A stretch of DNA of 64,000 nucleotides from CAIYYO01 sp049299895 (GTDB taxonomy: Archaea > Altiarchaeota > Altiarchaeia > IMC4 > QMZM01), in the NCBI GenBank assembly GCA_049299895.1, contig JBAQYF010000026.1, positions 158,052-222,051 of the forward strand. Direction: 5' to 3'. The notes beneath the pieces are model-generated. The model had not been told where the DNA came from and did not search any database. It saw nothing but the letters and a program-made list of their open reading frames with translations. Shown here one piece after another: positions 1 to 8,862 of this stretch. The translations under genes and the position numbers were made by a program. Position 1 is the first letter of the stretch. Each line of letters opens with the position of its first letter.

Positions 1-1318
1 GGCATCTTTTGCTTACGCTGTATATGCTTCGGGCGCATAAGGGATTGTTCAGTGCGTCCATTACCTCTTTTTTCGTGACTGTCTGGCACCTGCAGACGAT
101 GATGCCGTAATTCGGGTCCTTCTTTATCAGGTCGGATTTTTCCCTGTGGGACAGTTCAGCGAACCGTATCTTCGGCTTTTCCACAGGATCGTATTTCCTG
201 TTTTCTTCGAGGCCTCCCCGTATGTCTTTTACGATGGTGGAGACCCTTTTTGCGATGGCTGGCGCTCCAGTCAGCCCGGGGGATTCTATCCCTATCAGGT
301 TGATGAATCCGGGCACTTTGCGGCTTTCTTCCAGTATGAAATCAGCCGGCGCTTTTGAGCCTGCCGCTATCAGTTTGGGCCTTATACCTGAGAAGCTCTT
401 TATTATGTCTTTTCTGGAGATCTTCGGCAGGAACTCGAATGATTCCATGAATAGCTTATCCATTACTTCAGCAGTATTTGCGTAATCGTCCGTTTCGGGC
501 AGGTATTCTGCGCTTGGGCCGAGCATGATGTTCCCGTCGGTCGTGGGGGTAAGGTGTATTCCGAGGCCGCCCAGTTCTTTCGGAGGAACAGGGTATACTG
601 CTCCGTTTATCAGGTTACGCTTATTTTTGTCGAGTATGTGGTATTCTCCGCGGCAGGGGTATATTTTGTATTCGTCTATCCCGACCATTGCCGCCACTTT
701 GTCTGAATATAGTCCCGCGCTGTTTATGACGATGCCCGCATCATAGTTTCCGCTGCTTGAAACGATTCTGAAACCGTCGTTCTTCTCTTCGATTTCCTGC
801 ACTACAGTATTGAGACGGATGCATGCGCCGTTCCGATGCGCGTTCTCGGCGAGTGCGATAGTCAGTAGGAACGGGTCTAATATTGACGTGGTGGGCGAAT
901 GCAGCGCCTCTATTCCGTTGATGTTCGGCTCCAGTCTCTTTATCTCTTTTTCGTCTATTATCCGCAGTTTTTTGCAGCCGTTCTTTTCGCCTGTTGCTTT
1001 CAGCTTGTAGAGGTATTCGCGTTCTTCTTCCTCTTTGGCGGTTACTATCTTTCCTACCGGGAGGTACGGGACTCCGAGTTCTTTGCAGAATGCCGGCATC
1101 AATTCGTGGCCTTCGTTATTCAGTTTTGCCTTGAATGACCCGGTGGGTACGTAGAATCCTGCGTGCGATACTCCGCTGTTCCTGCCGCTTGTGCCGAGGG
1201 CTACGTCGCATTCCTTCTCTAGCAGCCCCACTGTGAGCTTGTATTTGGTCAGTTCCCTGGCGATTGCGCAGCCTACTACGCCTCCGCCTATGACTGCAAC
1301 ATCGAATCTTGTTTCCAT
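1..1318 (-). CDS. FAD-dependent oxidoreductase, LhgO/GlpA type (partial, runs off left edge)
   Basis: About 439 codons are visible, starting at the ATG at 1318 and still open at base 1, so the C-terminus is missing. The N-terminus carries a dinucleotide-binding motif (VIGGGVVGCAIAREL) for FAD, followed by ALGTSGRNSGVSHAG, typical of the DAO/COG0579 family (L-2-hydroxyglutarate oxidase, glycerol-3-phosphate dehydrogenase). Near the left edge is IIVCRCQTVTKKEVMDAL, a BFD-like [2Fe-2S] motif, which marks the GlpA-like subgroup that passes electrons to an iron-sulfur cluster. The substrate is not determinable here; glycerol-3-phosphate or a 2-hydroxyacid are the family options. It is divergent from the fumarase beta gene, with only 47 bases between the starts. 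Confidence 0.8.
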   Translation of the reverse strand, partial: METRFDVAVIGGGVVGCAIARELTKYKLTVGLLEKECDVALGTSGRNSGVSHAGFYVPTGSFKAKLNNEGHELMPAFCKELGVPYLPVGKIVTAKEEEEREYLYKLKATGEKNGCKKLRIIDEKEIKRLEPNINGIEALHSPTTSILDPFLLTIALAENAHRNGACIRLNTVVQEIEEKNDGFRIVSSSGNYDAGIVINSAGLYSDKVAAMVGIDEYKIYPCRGEYHILDKNKRNLINGAVYPVPPKELGGLGIHLTPTTDGNIMLGPSAEYLPETDDYANTAEVMDKLFMESFEFLPKISRKDIIKSFSGIRPKLIAAGSKAPADFILEESRKVPGFINLIGIESPGLTGAPAIAKRVSTIVKDIRGGLEENRKYDPVEKPKIRFAELSHREKSDLIKKDPNYGIIVCRCQTVTKKEVMDALNNPLCARSIYSVSKRC

Positions 1319-1365
1319 GTTTTTTTCTTCTTTTCTTTGAAAAAGGAATAAATTAATAATAGAAA

Positions 1366-1932
1366 ATGTATTTGATTACGCCGCTAAAAAACGCAGACAT
1401 AAGGAAGCTTGCACTGGGAGATATTGTCTACATCACAGGGAGGATATACACGGCAAGAGACAAGGCCCACCAGAAAGCGCTCGCGGGGGGGAGATTCCCG
1501 GGAGACATAAAGGGCGGCGTCGTATTCCACTGCGGCCCGATAGCAAAAAAGGAGAAAACCGGCTGGAAGATGATAGCTATCGGTCCTACCACCAGTTCCA
1601 GGATGAATACATTGGAGCCCGATTTCATAGAAAAATTTGGAGTTGCGGCCATCATCGGAAAAGGCGGCATGGATAAGAAAACCGCCGGAGCGATGAAAGG
1701 CAAAGCAGTTTATCTGGCAATGACTGGGGGATGCGCAGCCACTGCCGGCGCGCAGATAAAGAAAGTCGTCTCTCTCGAATGGCCGGAACTCGGGGAGCCT
1801 GAGGCGGTCTGGGCGCTCGAAGCAGAAAAACTTGGGCCCTTGATCGTTGCGATGGACGCAAACGGAAACAGCATCTATGATGAAGTGAACAAAAAGGTCA
1901 AAGAGAATCTGGAAAAGATTCTGACACAATAA
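1366..1932 (+). CDS. Fumarate hydratase class I, beta (C-terminal) subunit
   Basis: A 188-residue protein matching the beta subunit of two-subunit, Fe-S class I fumarases and tartrate dehydratases. It would complete the active site for fumarate/malate interconversion. Visible family signatures are GGRFPGDIKGGVVFHCGP near residue 45, GPTTSSRM near 78, GKGGM near 101 and TGGCAATAGAQIKKV near 122. The length is normal for a separate beta subunit. The alpha subunit, which holds the [4Fe-4S] ligands, is not in this window, so it must lie elsewhere if the enzyme works. The next gene follows after one base, so the two are probably co-transcribed. Tartrate dehydratase is an alternative. Confidence 0.85.
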   Translation: MYLITPLKNADIRKLALGDIVYITGRIYTARDKAHQKALAGGRFPGDIKGGVVFHCGPIAKKEKTGWKMIAIGPTTSSRMNTLEPDFIEKFGVAAIIGKGGMDKKTAGAMKGKAVYLAMTGGCAATAGAQIKKVVSLEWPELGEPEAVWALEAEKLGPLIVAMDANGNSIYDEVNKKVKENLEKILTQ

Positions 1933-1933
1933 A

Positions 1934-2677
1934 ATGAAGATATCCAAGACTCATCCCAGATACGAATCCCTCGTATACAGGCACAGGCTGGTTGCGGGCC
2001 TGGAGAAGGGTTACGTCACGCAGTCAGGCTTAATCGCGCACGGGAGGGGCGAGGCATTCGATTATTTGATAGGCGAAAGGACAGTCCCGGAAGCCCTGGA
2101 AGCTGAAAAGGCAGCCGTTGCCCTGCTTCTTTTGTCAAAGGACCCAGTTATCTCAGTTAACGGAAATACTGCCGCTCTCTGCCCGAAAGAAGTGGTGGCC
2201 CTAGCAAAGGCAGTGGGCGCGAAGATCGAGGTCAACCTGTATTATCGTACCCTGAAAAGGGAGAAGTTAATAGAGAAAATACTGAAAAAGAGCGGCGCAA
2301 AGGAGGTGTATGGCGTGGGGAGCAAGGCAGGAAAGAGAGTGCCGAACCTCGATTCAGAAAGGGCGAATGTCGATTCCTTCGGTATTTGGTCCTCTGATGT
2401 AGTTATGGTCCCTTTGGAGGACGGGGATCGTGTGGAGGCCCTTGTCGCCATGGGCAAAAAGGTTATTTCTATTGACTTGAATCCTGTCTCCAGGACGTCT
2501 CAGAAGGCTTCAGTCTCTATTGTGGACAACGTCGTCAGGGCGGTCCCTAATATGATAAAACTGACAGAGGGCATGGAGAGGATGGATGAAGGTGTTCTCC
2601 GGAGTATGCTGGATGCTTATGATAATAGAGAAATCCTTGAAAAAATCAACCGGACGATCCGCCAAAACATCACTTAA
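1934..2677 (+). CDS. 4-phosphopantoate--beta-alanine ligase (archaeal phosphopantothenate synthetase)
   Basis: The 247-residue protein matches the archaeal COG1701 (DUF137) family, which joins 4-phosphopantoate and beta-alanine with ATP in the archaeal route to coenzyme A. Recognisable family stretches are THPRYESLVYRHRLVAGLEKGYV at the N-terminus (residues 6-28), HGRGEAFDYLIGE, SVNGNTAALCP and the C-terminal VISIDLNPVSRTSQKASVSIVDN. It is full length. It starts directly after the fumarase beta stop and its end overlaps the convergent dphB stop by eight bases. Confidence 0.93.
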   Translation: MKISKTHPRYESLVYRHRLVAGLEKGYVTQSGLIAHGRGEAFDYLIGERTVPEALEAEKAAVALLLLSKDPVISVNGNTAALCPKEVVALAKAVGAKIEVNLYYRTLKREKLIEKILKKSGAKEVYGVGSKAGKRVPNLDSERANVDSFGIWSSDVVMVPLEDGDRVEALVAMGKKVISIDLNPVSRTSQKASVSIVDNVVRAVPNMIKLTEGMERMDEGVLRSMLDAYDNREILEKINRTIRQNIT

Positions 2678-3425
2678 ATAGTTCGAGCGCGTCTTTTTCC
2701 ATGAAATGAAGCTTTCCAGGAACGATTAGGCAATGAGGCGGTTTTCCAAATGCTTCTTTTTCTAATTCAGATGCTTTTCCTGCTTTTATTGTTGTGTCTC
2801 CGCCTAGTCTTGCAATCCCGATACATAGAGTGTCCGGACTGAATAATCCTTGTTTTTTCTGGTTTTCTATCTCAAGTAGGAGGCTTATTGCTTCGTTTAC
2901 TGTCATAAAGCGTTTTTCTTCTGCTTTTATATCCAGCAGGAAAAGTGTGTGCAGCCCTGTTTTCTGGTTTTCTCCGAGGATATCATAGGGAGACGTAGGG
3001 AAGTAATTCTTTTCAGGATAGACCAGGGATGCCGTCTTGCCGTACTTGTAGATCTGCAGGCCGGCTTCGCCTATGGCCGAATAGACAGACGACGAGTGGA
3101 TTATTTTATAGGGGATTCCGAGTTTCTTTGCTCTCAGGATCAGGTCTATGTGGGTCGTAGCCACCATGGGATCGCCGCTTATTAATATTGCTATGTCCCG
3201 GTTTTTCGAGTGCTTGAAGACGTTTTGCTCCGGTCTTTCCTCTAGGTCGCCTCTTTTCAGTATCGTGACTTTTTTGCCGGTCATGTCTTCCAGGTTGGTT
3301 AATGAGCCGGAAAAATGGTTTGTATAGAACTCTGCGTATATCCCGGAGCAGCTTTTTAAGGCTTCCAGGCCGCGTATTGACAGGTCTTTTTCGTCGAAAA
3401 CGCCTAAGCCGATCAGGTATAACAT
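2670..3425 (-). CDS. dphB: Diphthine synthase DphB
   Basis: A 251-residue SAM-dependent methyltransferase that successively methylates the modified histidine of elongation factor 2 in diphthamide synthesis. The N-terminus MLYLIGLGVFDEKDLSIRGLEAL and the central ISGDPMVATTHIDL and VYSAIGEAGLQIYKYGKTASL are diagnostic of archaeal/eukaryotic DphB in the tetrapyrrole-methylase fold. The length is normal. The end overlaps the convergent ligase gene by eight bases. Its start is about 80 bases from the S-layer gene stop on the same strand. Confidence 0.95.
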   Translation of the reverse strand: MLYLIGLGVFDEKDLSIRGLEALKSCSGIYAEFYTNHFSGSLTNLEDMTGKKVTILKRGDLEERPEQNVFKHSKNRDIAILISGDPMVATTHIDLILRAKKLGIPYKIIHSSSVYSAIGEAGLQIYKYGKTASLVYPEKNYFPTSPYDILGENQKTGLHTLFLLDIKAEEKRFMTVNEAISLLLEIENQKKQGLFSPDTLCIGIARLGGDTTIKAGKASELEKEAFGKPPHCLIVPGKLHFMEKDALELFK

Positions 3426-3506
3426 GTGAAGAATCAGGTATTAGAAAAATAAAAAAAGAAAAAAATATAGATGAATACCCTTTCGGGCATTCACTTACAG
3501 ACGTTC

Positions 3507-6386
3507 TTATGCGTGGACGTTTGCTTTCAGCCAGTTGACTAGGGCGTTTCCACCGGCAACTGTATCGTCTGCTGTCCATCCGGCAACTACTATCATGTTA
3601 CCGCTCTTCTTGACGATAAATTTGTCGGCTGCTGCGCTTATTTCGTCCCTTGTCACTATGGGCTCAGTCATTGCATTGACTGCGGGTCCACCGACCAGGA
3701 TCAGGCTCTTGGTCGTGTCGGCTGCTACTTCAGGCACTACCATGTTGCCGACAACTGGGTTGACGACTGCTGTGGTTGCGCTGCCGCTGTCTGTTGAGTT
3801 GCCTACGCTCACGTCGAACTTCGACACGGTGAAGGTACAGCATCCTGCTGATACGTCCTTGCCTTCATCTGCCTTGGTTATCGTAGACTCGGCAACTGTC
3901 TGCTCTTCCACGGTTCCAATGAAGTAAGTCGAATCGACTTTCTCCTGTGGGTGGGCCAGCTCTACAGCGTCCAGCCTGTTGTCTGTTCCCCAATCCAGGG
4001 TGAACGCATCTCCTCCTTCAGGCACAATCAGCATGGTGTCTTGGTCTTCGTGTATCTCCACACCGCCTGTTAACGTGGTCAGGTATATGTCTGTGCGGAA
4101 GTCACTGTCATCGTCCTTGTTGTACATCCTGTCGGATATATCCACAACAACATTTCCGTCTGCTACTTCGAAGACGAATAATGTGTCGTCGTCGTCGCTG
4201 TCATCATTCAGATCTTTGGTTGCGTTGTAGTTCACAAAGTTGGGGTCGCTTGCAAGATCGCCTTCGTTGACTATCTCAAAGCCCAGGTTGTATCCGTTTA
4301 CCTGGAAGTCGTCAAACTTTCCTACCATGTCCGCGTTTATGTATATCAGGGGGTCGACAAATGTGTCTGTCGCTGCGTTGTAGTCTGCGTTCGTGGAGAA
4401 GAATATCTTGTTGTCTCCGTCGTCGAACAGCAGGTCCAGGTAGTTGCCGCCGCCCAGGTTTATTGCGTTCTTCTTTATGAAGAGCCTGTCTGCGCTTATG
4501 GTAATCTCCTTGTCTTTGTCGTAGTCACCGGAATCTACAGTTACCTGACCGATTGCGTCAACTTTCAGGGCCTGCGTTAATGCCAGTTCTCTTATTTTTA
4601 CGTCTGGCAGATCTCCGCAGTTTAGTCCTGTGAACGTATCGTCGTTCGGGTCGCCGTCGTCTTTGTCGTCACAGTATCTTTTGAGGTCCTTTATCTTGTC
4701 TCGGTTGCCTCTTATCTGCGGGTCTAGGGTGACGTCTATGGTGTCGTCTGTTGTTCCGTCGCTGTTGTCCTGTTTCTCGTAGGTGTCGTACTTGTATACG
4801 GTTCCGTCCAGCATGAAGAGGTCGTTCTTCTTAAAGGGTCCTTCGTCCAGGCGTACTTTGCTGTATGTGTTGTCGTCTTCGCCGGTAAACGTCAGGGTGG
4901 CCTGGTAGTTGTCGTCTCCTCTTTCCAGCTTTATGTTGCCGTTGTCTTGTCCGGACAGGTCTGATTCCTTGAACTTGTTGGTCAGGTATCCCTTAAAGGT
5001 TATCCTGAAGTTGTTCGGGAAGTTTAAGGACTCGTCTTTCTCCAGTGCTTCGTCGCCGTCCAGGTCGTGGTTGTACGTAACGGTTACGGACTTGAGTAGG
5101 GAATCTTCCTCCTCGGTGTCCTGCTCATCGTATTCGCTTATTGCGCAGTCGTTTGCCGTTTCGTCGGTTGCATCATTAGCGTCTTGGCAGTAGTTGACTG
5201 TTGCAAATTCCACTTCCCAGTCAGTCTTGACTTGTCCGCCTATCTCCAGGTCTTCGCCGTTTTCTAATAGTACCTGAGTGCTTAAGTCATATACTATTAT
5301 AGATGCGCTCTGTAGTGCGGCTGCTTCTTCTGCGTAAACACCGGATAGTTCCATGTTGTCTACGACGCCGTTTGCCATCTTGGATATCTGTACCTGTACG
5401 ATGGTCCCGTCGGGTTTCTGCACGTCCAGGAGTATTCCTGCAACGGTGTATTCGGCTGCGTATATCAGGTGGTCTACCTTAAACTTGTAGCCCTTGTATT
5501 CTGCAGTGAATCCTTCGCTTGTAACGTCGTCCAGGACTTTTGCCTTGGCCAGGTATATCTTGTCGCTTCCGTCAACGTCTTTAACATAGTATTCTTCTCC
5601 GAAGAGGATCATCTTGCCTCTGTATTCGAAGTCTATGTAGCATTCGTCGCCGTCACAGTCCTCGCTGTCTTTTGTTATCCTCTTCATGGGTATGTAGTCT
5701 GTTTCTACCTGGTACGAGACTGCTCCTTTCTTTATTGCCATCTTCAGGGACTCGGAGTCGTCGTCGTTTATGCCTTCTTCGTAGTAGAATATCTTGGAGG
5801 AGTTTACGTCTATTTTCTCCTTCATGTCGTGGGCGGGGTTCTCTAGCGCCTCAAGACATAGGTTGTGACAGAACAAGCAGTGTATGTTGGTGTAGCTTCC
5901 TTCCATCAGGAGGCCTGCTTCGGTTCTTGTCTGCTTGTCACATGACAGAGTGTAGGACGTAAAGTCGCCTTTTTCATAGGTCTTGCTGTCCTGGAAGAAC
6001 AGTCCGAGGTCCGCATCATAGAAGTCGGGTGTGTCTTCTGCTATGTCCGTGTCCTGTACGTAGTCACCAATAGCACCTCTTGCGGCGGTCGTTATGACAA
6101 CCTGTCCTTCAGGGGTGTATGATGGACCAGATCCGGTTACGGTCTGTGTCATGTAGGCAAGGTTTCCTACGGTTGCAGCTATGTTTCCTGCTGCAACGGC
6201 ATCTGTTGCCAGCCCTTTTTCTCCAACTACGATCTGTACGATCGGGTTGAAGCTTGCATCATAGAAGAAGCCTTTCGTTATTCCTGTGCTGTCCATTCCA
6301 GCCATTACAGGAGCGGAAAGCGCTGCTCCTAACATCGCGGTTCCTGCTACGAGGGAACCAACTCTTCGTATATTCATGCTTTTCAT
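3507..6386 (-). CDS. S-layer protein (Methanococcus-type, S_layer_N/S_layer_C)
   Basis: A 959-residue secreted surface protein, probably the main cell-wall lattice subunit. Residues 1-30 form a signal peptide (RRVGSLVAGTAMLGAALSAPVMA). The next stretch, with repeated alanine-rich AAGNIAATVGNLAYM and a C-terminal NAMTEPIVTRDEISAAADKFIVKKSGNMIVVAGW region, matches the N and C domains of methanococcal S-layer proteins, where the C domain binds back to the N-terminal part. The middle is very acidic, for example a DDSDDDD run near residue 728. Cysteines are confined to a few spots; residues near 174 contain CLFCH, formally a CxxCH heme-type motif. An alternative ATG lies three codons downstream. 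The gene has its own AT-rich promoter region. Confidence 0.9.
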   Translation of the reverse strand: MKSMNIRRVGSLVAGTAMLGAALSAPVMAGMDSTGITKGFFYDASFNPIVQIVVGEKGLATDAVAAGNIAATVGNLAYMTQTVTGSGPSYTPEGQVVITTAARGAIGDYVQDTDIAEDTPDFYDADLGLFFQDSKTYEKGDFTSYTLSCDKQTRTEAGLLMEGSYTNIHCLFCHNLCLEALENPAHDMKEKIDVNSSKIFYYEEGINDDDSESLKMAIKKGAVSYQVETDYIPMKRITKDSEDCDGDECYIDFEYRGKMILFGEEYYVKDVDGSDKIYLAKAKVLDDVTSEGFTAEYKGYKFKVDHLIYAAEYTVAGILLDVQKPDGTIVQVQISKMANGVVDNMELSGVYAEEAAALQSASIIVYDLSTQVLLENGEDLEIGGQVKTDWEVEFATVNYCQDANDATDETANDCAISEYDEQDTEEEDSLLKSVTVTYNHDLDGDEALEKDESLNFPNNFRITFKGYLTNKFKESDLSGQDNGNIKLERGDDNYQATLTFTGEDDNTYSKVRLDEGPFKKNDLFMLDGTVYKYDTYEKQDNSDGTTDDTIDVTLDPQIRGNRDKIKDLKRYCDDKDDGDPNDDTFTGLNCGDLPDVKIRELALTQALKVDAIGQVTVDSGDYDKDKEITISADRLFIKKNAINLGGGNYLDLLFDDGDNKIFFSTNADYNAATDTFVDPLIYINADMVGKFDDFQVNGYNLGFEIVNEGDLASDPNFVNYNATKDLNDDSDDDDTLFVFEVADGNVVVDISDRMYNKDDDSDFRTDIYLTTLTGGVEIHEDQDTMLIVPEGGDAFTLDWGTDNRLDAVELAHPQEKVDSTYFIGTVEEQTVAESTITKADEGKDVSAGCCTFTVSKFDVSVGNSTDSGSATTAVVNPVVGNMVVPEVAADTTKSLILVGGPAVNAMTEPIVTRDEISAAADKFIVKKSGNMIVVAGWTADDTVAGGNALVNWLKANVHA

Positions 6387-6574
6387 TTTTTTGGTTTTGT
6401 TTTATTTTTATTATTTAGTTTTAATTCATTCCTAAATCGCTTGTTATTAGCAATTTAGTAATAAGAGATTCGTCAGATACCTATATATAACATAGGCTGG
6501 ACATAAACCGGACAATAACTGTTAAATGTCCAATAATTCTTATTTTCACTCTTAAAAGTTCTATTAATCTTCTT
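6387..6574 (-). promoter_or_regulatory. S-layer gene promoter with possible operator
   Basis: Seen on the minus strand: a TATA-like TTATATATAG at 6490-6481, which would place the transcription start near 6455 and give a leader of about 70 AT-rich bases. Just upstream of the TATA box lie three half-sites: GGACAT at 6499-6504, GGACA at 6510-6514 (11 bases, one helical turn, later) and the inverted ATGTCC at 6526-6531. Such spacing suggests binding of a dimeric regulator; this is inference. Confidence 0.5.
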
Positions 6575-7795
6575 TTACTCAAAAACCCATTCTTTTAGCT
6601 TCAACCAGTTAGTACGGCCTTCTTTCTTCCTTTCTATTATATTGCGCTTTTCTAACCGCTTTATTGTATCAGAAAGGGAAGATTTGGGCATCCCAGTCGA
6701 TTTATAGACAAATGCTTGGGTTATCTCATCTTCGGCTTTTAAGAGCAATTCGACAACGGATCTCTCACTTTCATCCAGGACATTTAGGATAGATTCCTTT
6801 AAGGCTCTTTTTCCAGCAACCGTTTTCCCAACTGAAAAGTCCACTACCCGCTTCTCATTATGAACATCCTCTTTTACATAATCCCCTGATTCAGACTCAG
6901 GGGCTGAGTCATGGCTCACGTTGTAGATAATGCCATTGCCGGCAGCGGGCTCAGAGACATCTGGGCCCTTCTTTGGGGTCCCGCCCAGGGGAGACTCGCT
7001 TTCAACATCGTCCCTTGCAGGTTTTTCCGCTTTCCCGGTCTTTGATTTGAGGCGGTATAAAAAGAATAGCAAAACCATGAGCAATAAAACCGCCCAGGGC
7101 AGGAAATACGCCCTGAAATCAACGCCCGCAATAGGCATCGTCGAAGTGGTGCTCAACGTCGTAGTCGTCGCCCCCGGCCTCGTGATGATGGGCCCCCCGG
7201 AAGACCCCAGGACATATTCAAAGTTCAGATTGAATCCCGTTTTTTGCGGATAAAACCATATCTCCGAATCACCTATAGGACTGAAGTTTATGTCGTCTTT
7301 CAGGTTTATCTTGGTTATCTGAGTCTTTTTAGGAGTATAAAGTTTTACAATGGTCCCAGGATATTCCTTTGTCTGGGGGGTCGCCGTTGTCGTGTAATTC
7401 AGGCTCCAGACATCTCCTGACTTGCTTGTAAGCCTCTGGGTGGTATATTTCAGGATAATGATCTGATTGGAATTATTGGATTCAGACAGGATGAAAGATA
7501 CCAATTGCCCATTAACTTGCTGCGTTATCTCAAATGAGACATTATTATTCTTAGAATCAAGAATCTGGATTTCCTGAACATTCTCAGGAACGATTACCGC
7601 AGAAACATCCCCTCCACGGGTAATGACCTCTTCTGTTACGGAAACCATACCGCTCTGATCGATGACCAGCACTATGGAAGGAATGCTTAATATGCCTTTC
7701 TCCAGGGTAAAATCAGTGCTCGCGTTATCCTGTGCATAGGTATATGCCGCCAAAAATATAATACATAGGACGGCACACAAAGACCTATAATTCAT
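6575..7795 (-). CDS. Membrane-tethered winged-helix regulator
   Basis: A 406-residue protein with a signal peptide (residues 1-21), a beta-rich extracellular domain to about 205, a Thr/Ser linker (TTTTLSTTSTM, 210-220), one transmembrane helix at about 229-248, a charged cytoplasmic linker, and a C-terminal winged helix-turn-helix at about 340-400 (SVVELLLKAEDEITQAFVYKSTGMPKSSLSDTIKRLEKRNIIERK, MarR-like). The architecture suggests sensing outside the cell and DNA binding inside, as in other archaeal membrane-anchored HTH proteins. It lies directly upstream of the S-layer gene on the same strand, 188 bases away. The target is unknown; the GGACA sites at the S-layer promoter are a candidate. 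Confidence 0.75.
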   Translation of the reverse strand: MNYRSLCAVLCIIFLAAYTYAQDNASTDFTLEKGILSIPSIVLVIDQSGMVSVTEEVITRGGDVSAVIVPENVQEIQILDSKNNNVSFEITQQVNGQLVSFILSESNNSNQIIILKYTTQRLTSKSGDVWSLNYTTTATPQTKEYPGTIVKLYTPKKTQITKINLKDDINFSPIGDSEIWFYPQKTGFNLNFEYVLGSSGGPIITRPGATTTTLSTTSTMPIAGVDFRAYFLPWAVLLLMVLLFFLYRLKSKTGKAEKPARDDVESESPLGGTPKKGPDVSEPAAGNGIIYNVSHDSAPESESGDYVKEDVHNEKRVVDFSVGKTVAGKRALKESILNVLDESERSVVELLLKAEDEITQAFVYKSTGMPKSSLSDTIKRLEKRNIIERKKEGRTNWLKLKEWVFE

Positions 7796-7868
7796 TTTAA
7801 TCTTTTATTATATATTATATTATATATTAATAATAAAAAGAATAGAGGAATAATGAACGACCGAACTA

Positions 7869-8360
7869 TCACTTGAGCTTCGATCCCTTGATAATCTGGC
7901 TGTAAACTTTCTTTCTTTCTTCGTCTTTCAGGAGCGTGAGTATCTGCGAAGAGAATGTCTGCGAGAGTTCGCTTACGTCGGCCAGTACAGATTGCATCTC
8001 GTCCAAATTAAGTTTGACATGGTGCGGCTCGATTATCTCTATCGCCGAGGGTCCGTATCGCATAGTCACATTGACGAACCACCTGAAATCCCGGAACAAT
8101 AGGTCTATTTCCACGACGCCTGAGAAGAAATCGTCTTTCGCGTCTTTCTTGAGCTCGTAGAATTTGACGTTGAGGACGGTTACGTTCTCTTCCGCGACAA
8201 GGGAATCGAATACAGTACGCTCAAGTGCTTTCTGGCAGGCGTCTTTGTCGTTTCCCTGGACCTCCATGAATATCCTGGCATGTAGGCAGCCCTCGCTCAA
8301 AAGCTTGTCCACGTCTGCGTCCTCATTGAAGGATTTCTCTAGAAGGGGTTTATCTGACAT
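7869..8360 (-). CDS. Conserved hypothetical protein
   Basis: I do not recognise a family for this 163-residue protein. It has no signal peptide or membrane helix, is acidic in the N-terminal part and ends with a basic helix (LKDEERKKVYSQIIKGSKLK). Alternating hydrophobic residues around 55-115 (NVTVLNVKFYEL, GVVEIDLLFRDFRWFVNVTMRYG, AIEIIEPHHVKL) suggest a beta sheet, followed by two helices. It is divergent from the wHTH-like gene at 8413, with 52 bases between the starts, a frequent arrangement for shared control. Confidence 0.65.
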   Translation of the reverse strand: MSDKPLLEKSFNEDADVDKLLSEGCLHARIFMEVQGNDKDACQKALERTVFDSLVAEENVTVLNVKFYELKKDAKDDFFSGVVEIDLLFRDFRWFVNVTMRYGPSAIEIIEPHHVKLNLDEMQSVLADVSELSQTFSSQILTLLKDEERKKVYSQIIKGSKLK

Positions 8361-8412
8361 TCTGAATCAAAGCAAGATTTATCTATGGAATTACTTGTTA
8401 AATAAGCAGCAA

Positions 8413-8862
8413 ATGAACTTACTATCCCAGATAACCCTTAAATGGTACGACGACTCAAGCCTTATGTCAGAAGACAGAAGAGAGCTTGTAGAACTGTTCT
8501 TGGACGCAATAGGCATAACAAGAGAGGTAGCGGCAGACATATTCGAACTATTGCTGATAGCAAGATCCAAAGGTCTCTCCCTCACGTCCAAAGAGATAAT
8601 GGAAGGAATAACAGAGATGCGAACGCACAGAGGATGCGCCCCGGACGATTCGCTCACTCTAAGGAACATACAGATATGGCTCAAATACTTCCGCAGCCTC
8701 GGCCTGCTGGAAAAGATCGGCGGAAGATATTTCTTCAAGGGCAATAAACGGCCCAGCACGGTTTTCAGGGAGACTGTTAAACCGGAGGTCATAGACAAAA
8801 GCGCGGATTACCTGGCAAGAGTGCTTGAAAAACTGGAAGACAGATACAACATAAAGAAATGA
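8413..8862 (+). CDS. Helical wHTH-like protein, function unknown
   Basis: The ATG at 8413 gives 149 residues; the frame is open further upstream, but that stretch runs antisense through the neighbouring gene and reads unlike protein. Helices rich in charged residues (DRRELVELFLDAIGITREVAADIFELLLIA) are followed by a stretch resembling a winged helix (SLTSKEIMEGITE ... TLRNIQIWLKYFRSLGLLEKIGGRYFFKG), typical of archaeal DNA-binding or protein-interaction domains. Its stop overlaps the start of the tRNA thiolation gene by four bases, so the two are co-translated. A role linked to that enzyme is only inferred from position. Confidence 0.7.
   Translation: MNLLSQITLKWYDDSSLMSEDRRELVELFLDAIGITREVAADIFELLLIARSKGLSLTSKEIMEGITEMRTHRGCAPDDSLTLRNIQIWLKYFRSLGLLEKIGGRYFFKGNKRPSTVFRETVKPEVIDKSADYLARVLEKLEDRYNIKK

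Noticed and set aside
1384..1947. A 187-codon minus-strand frame over the fumarase beta gene
   Set aside because: Shadow frame rich in Phe, Cys and Arg; the plus-strand protein matches a known family.
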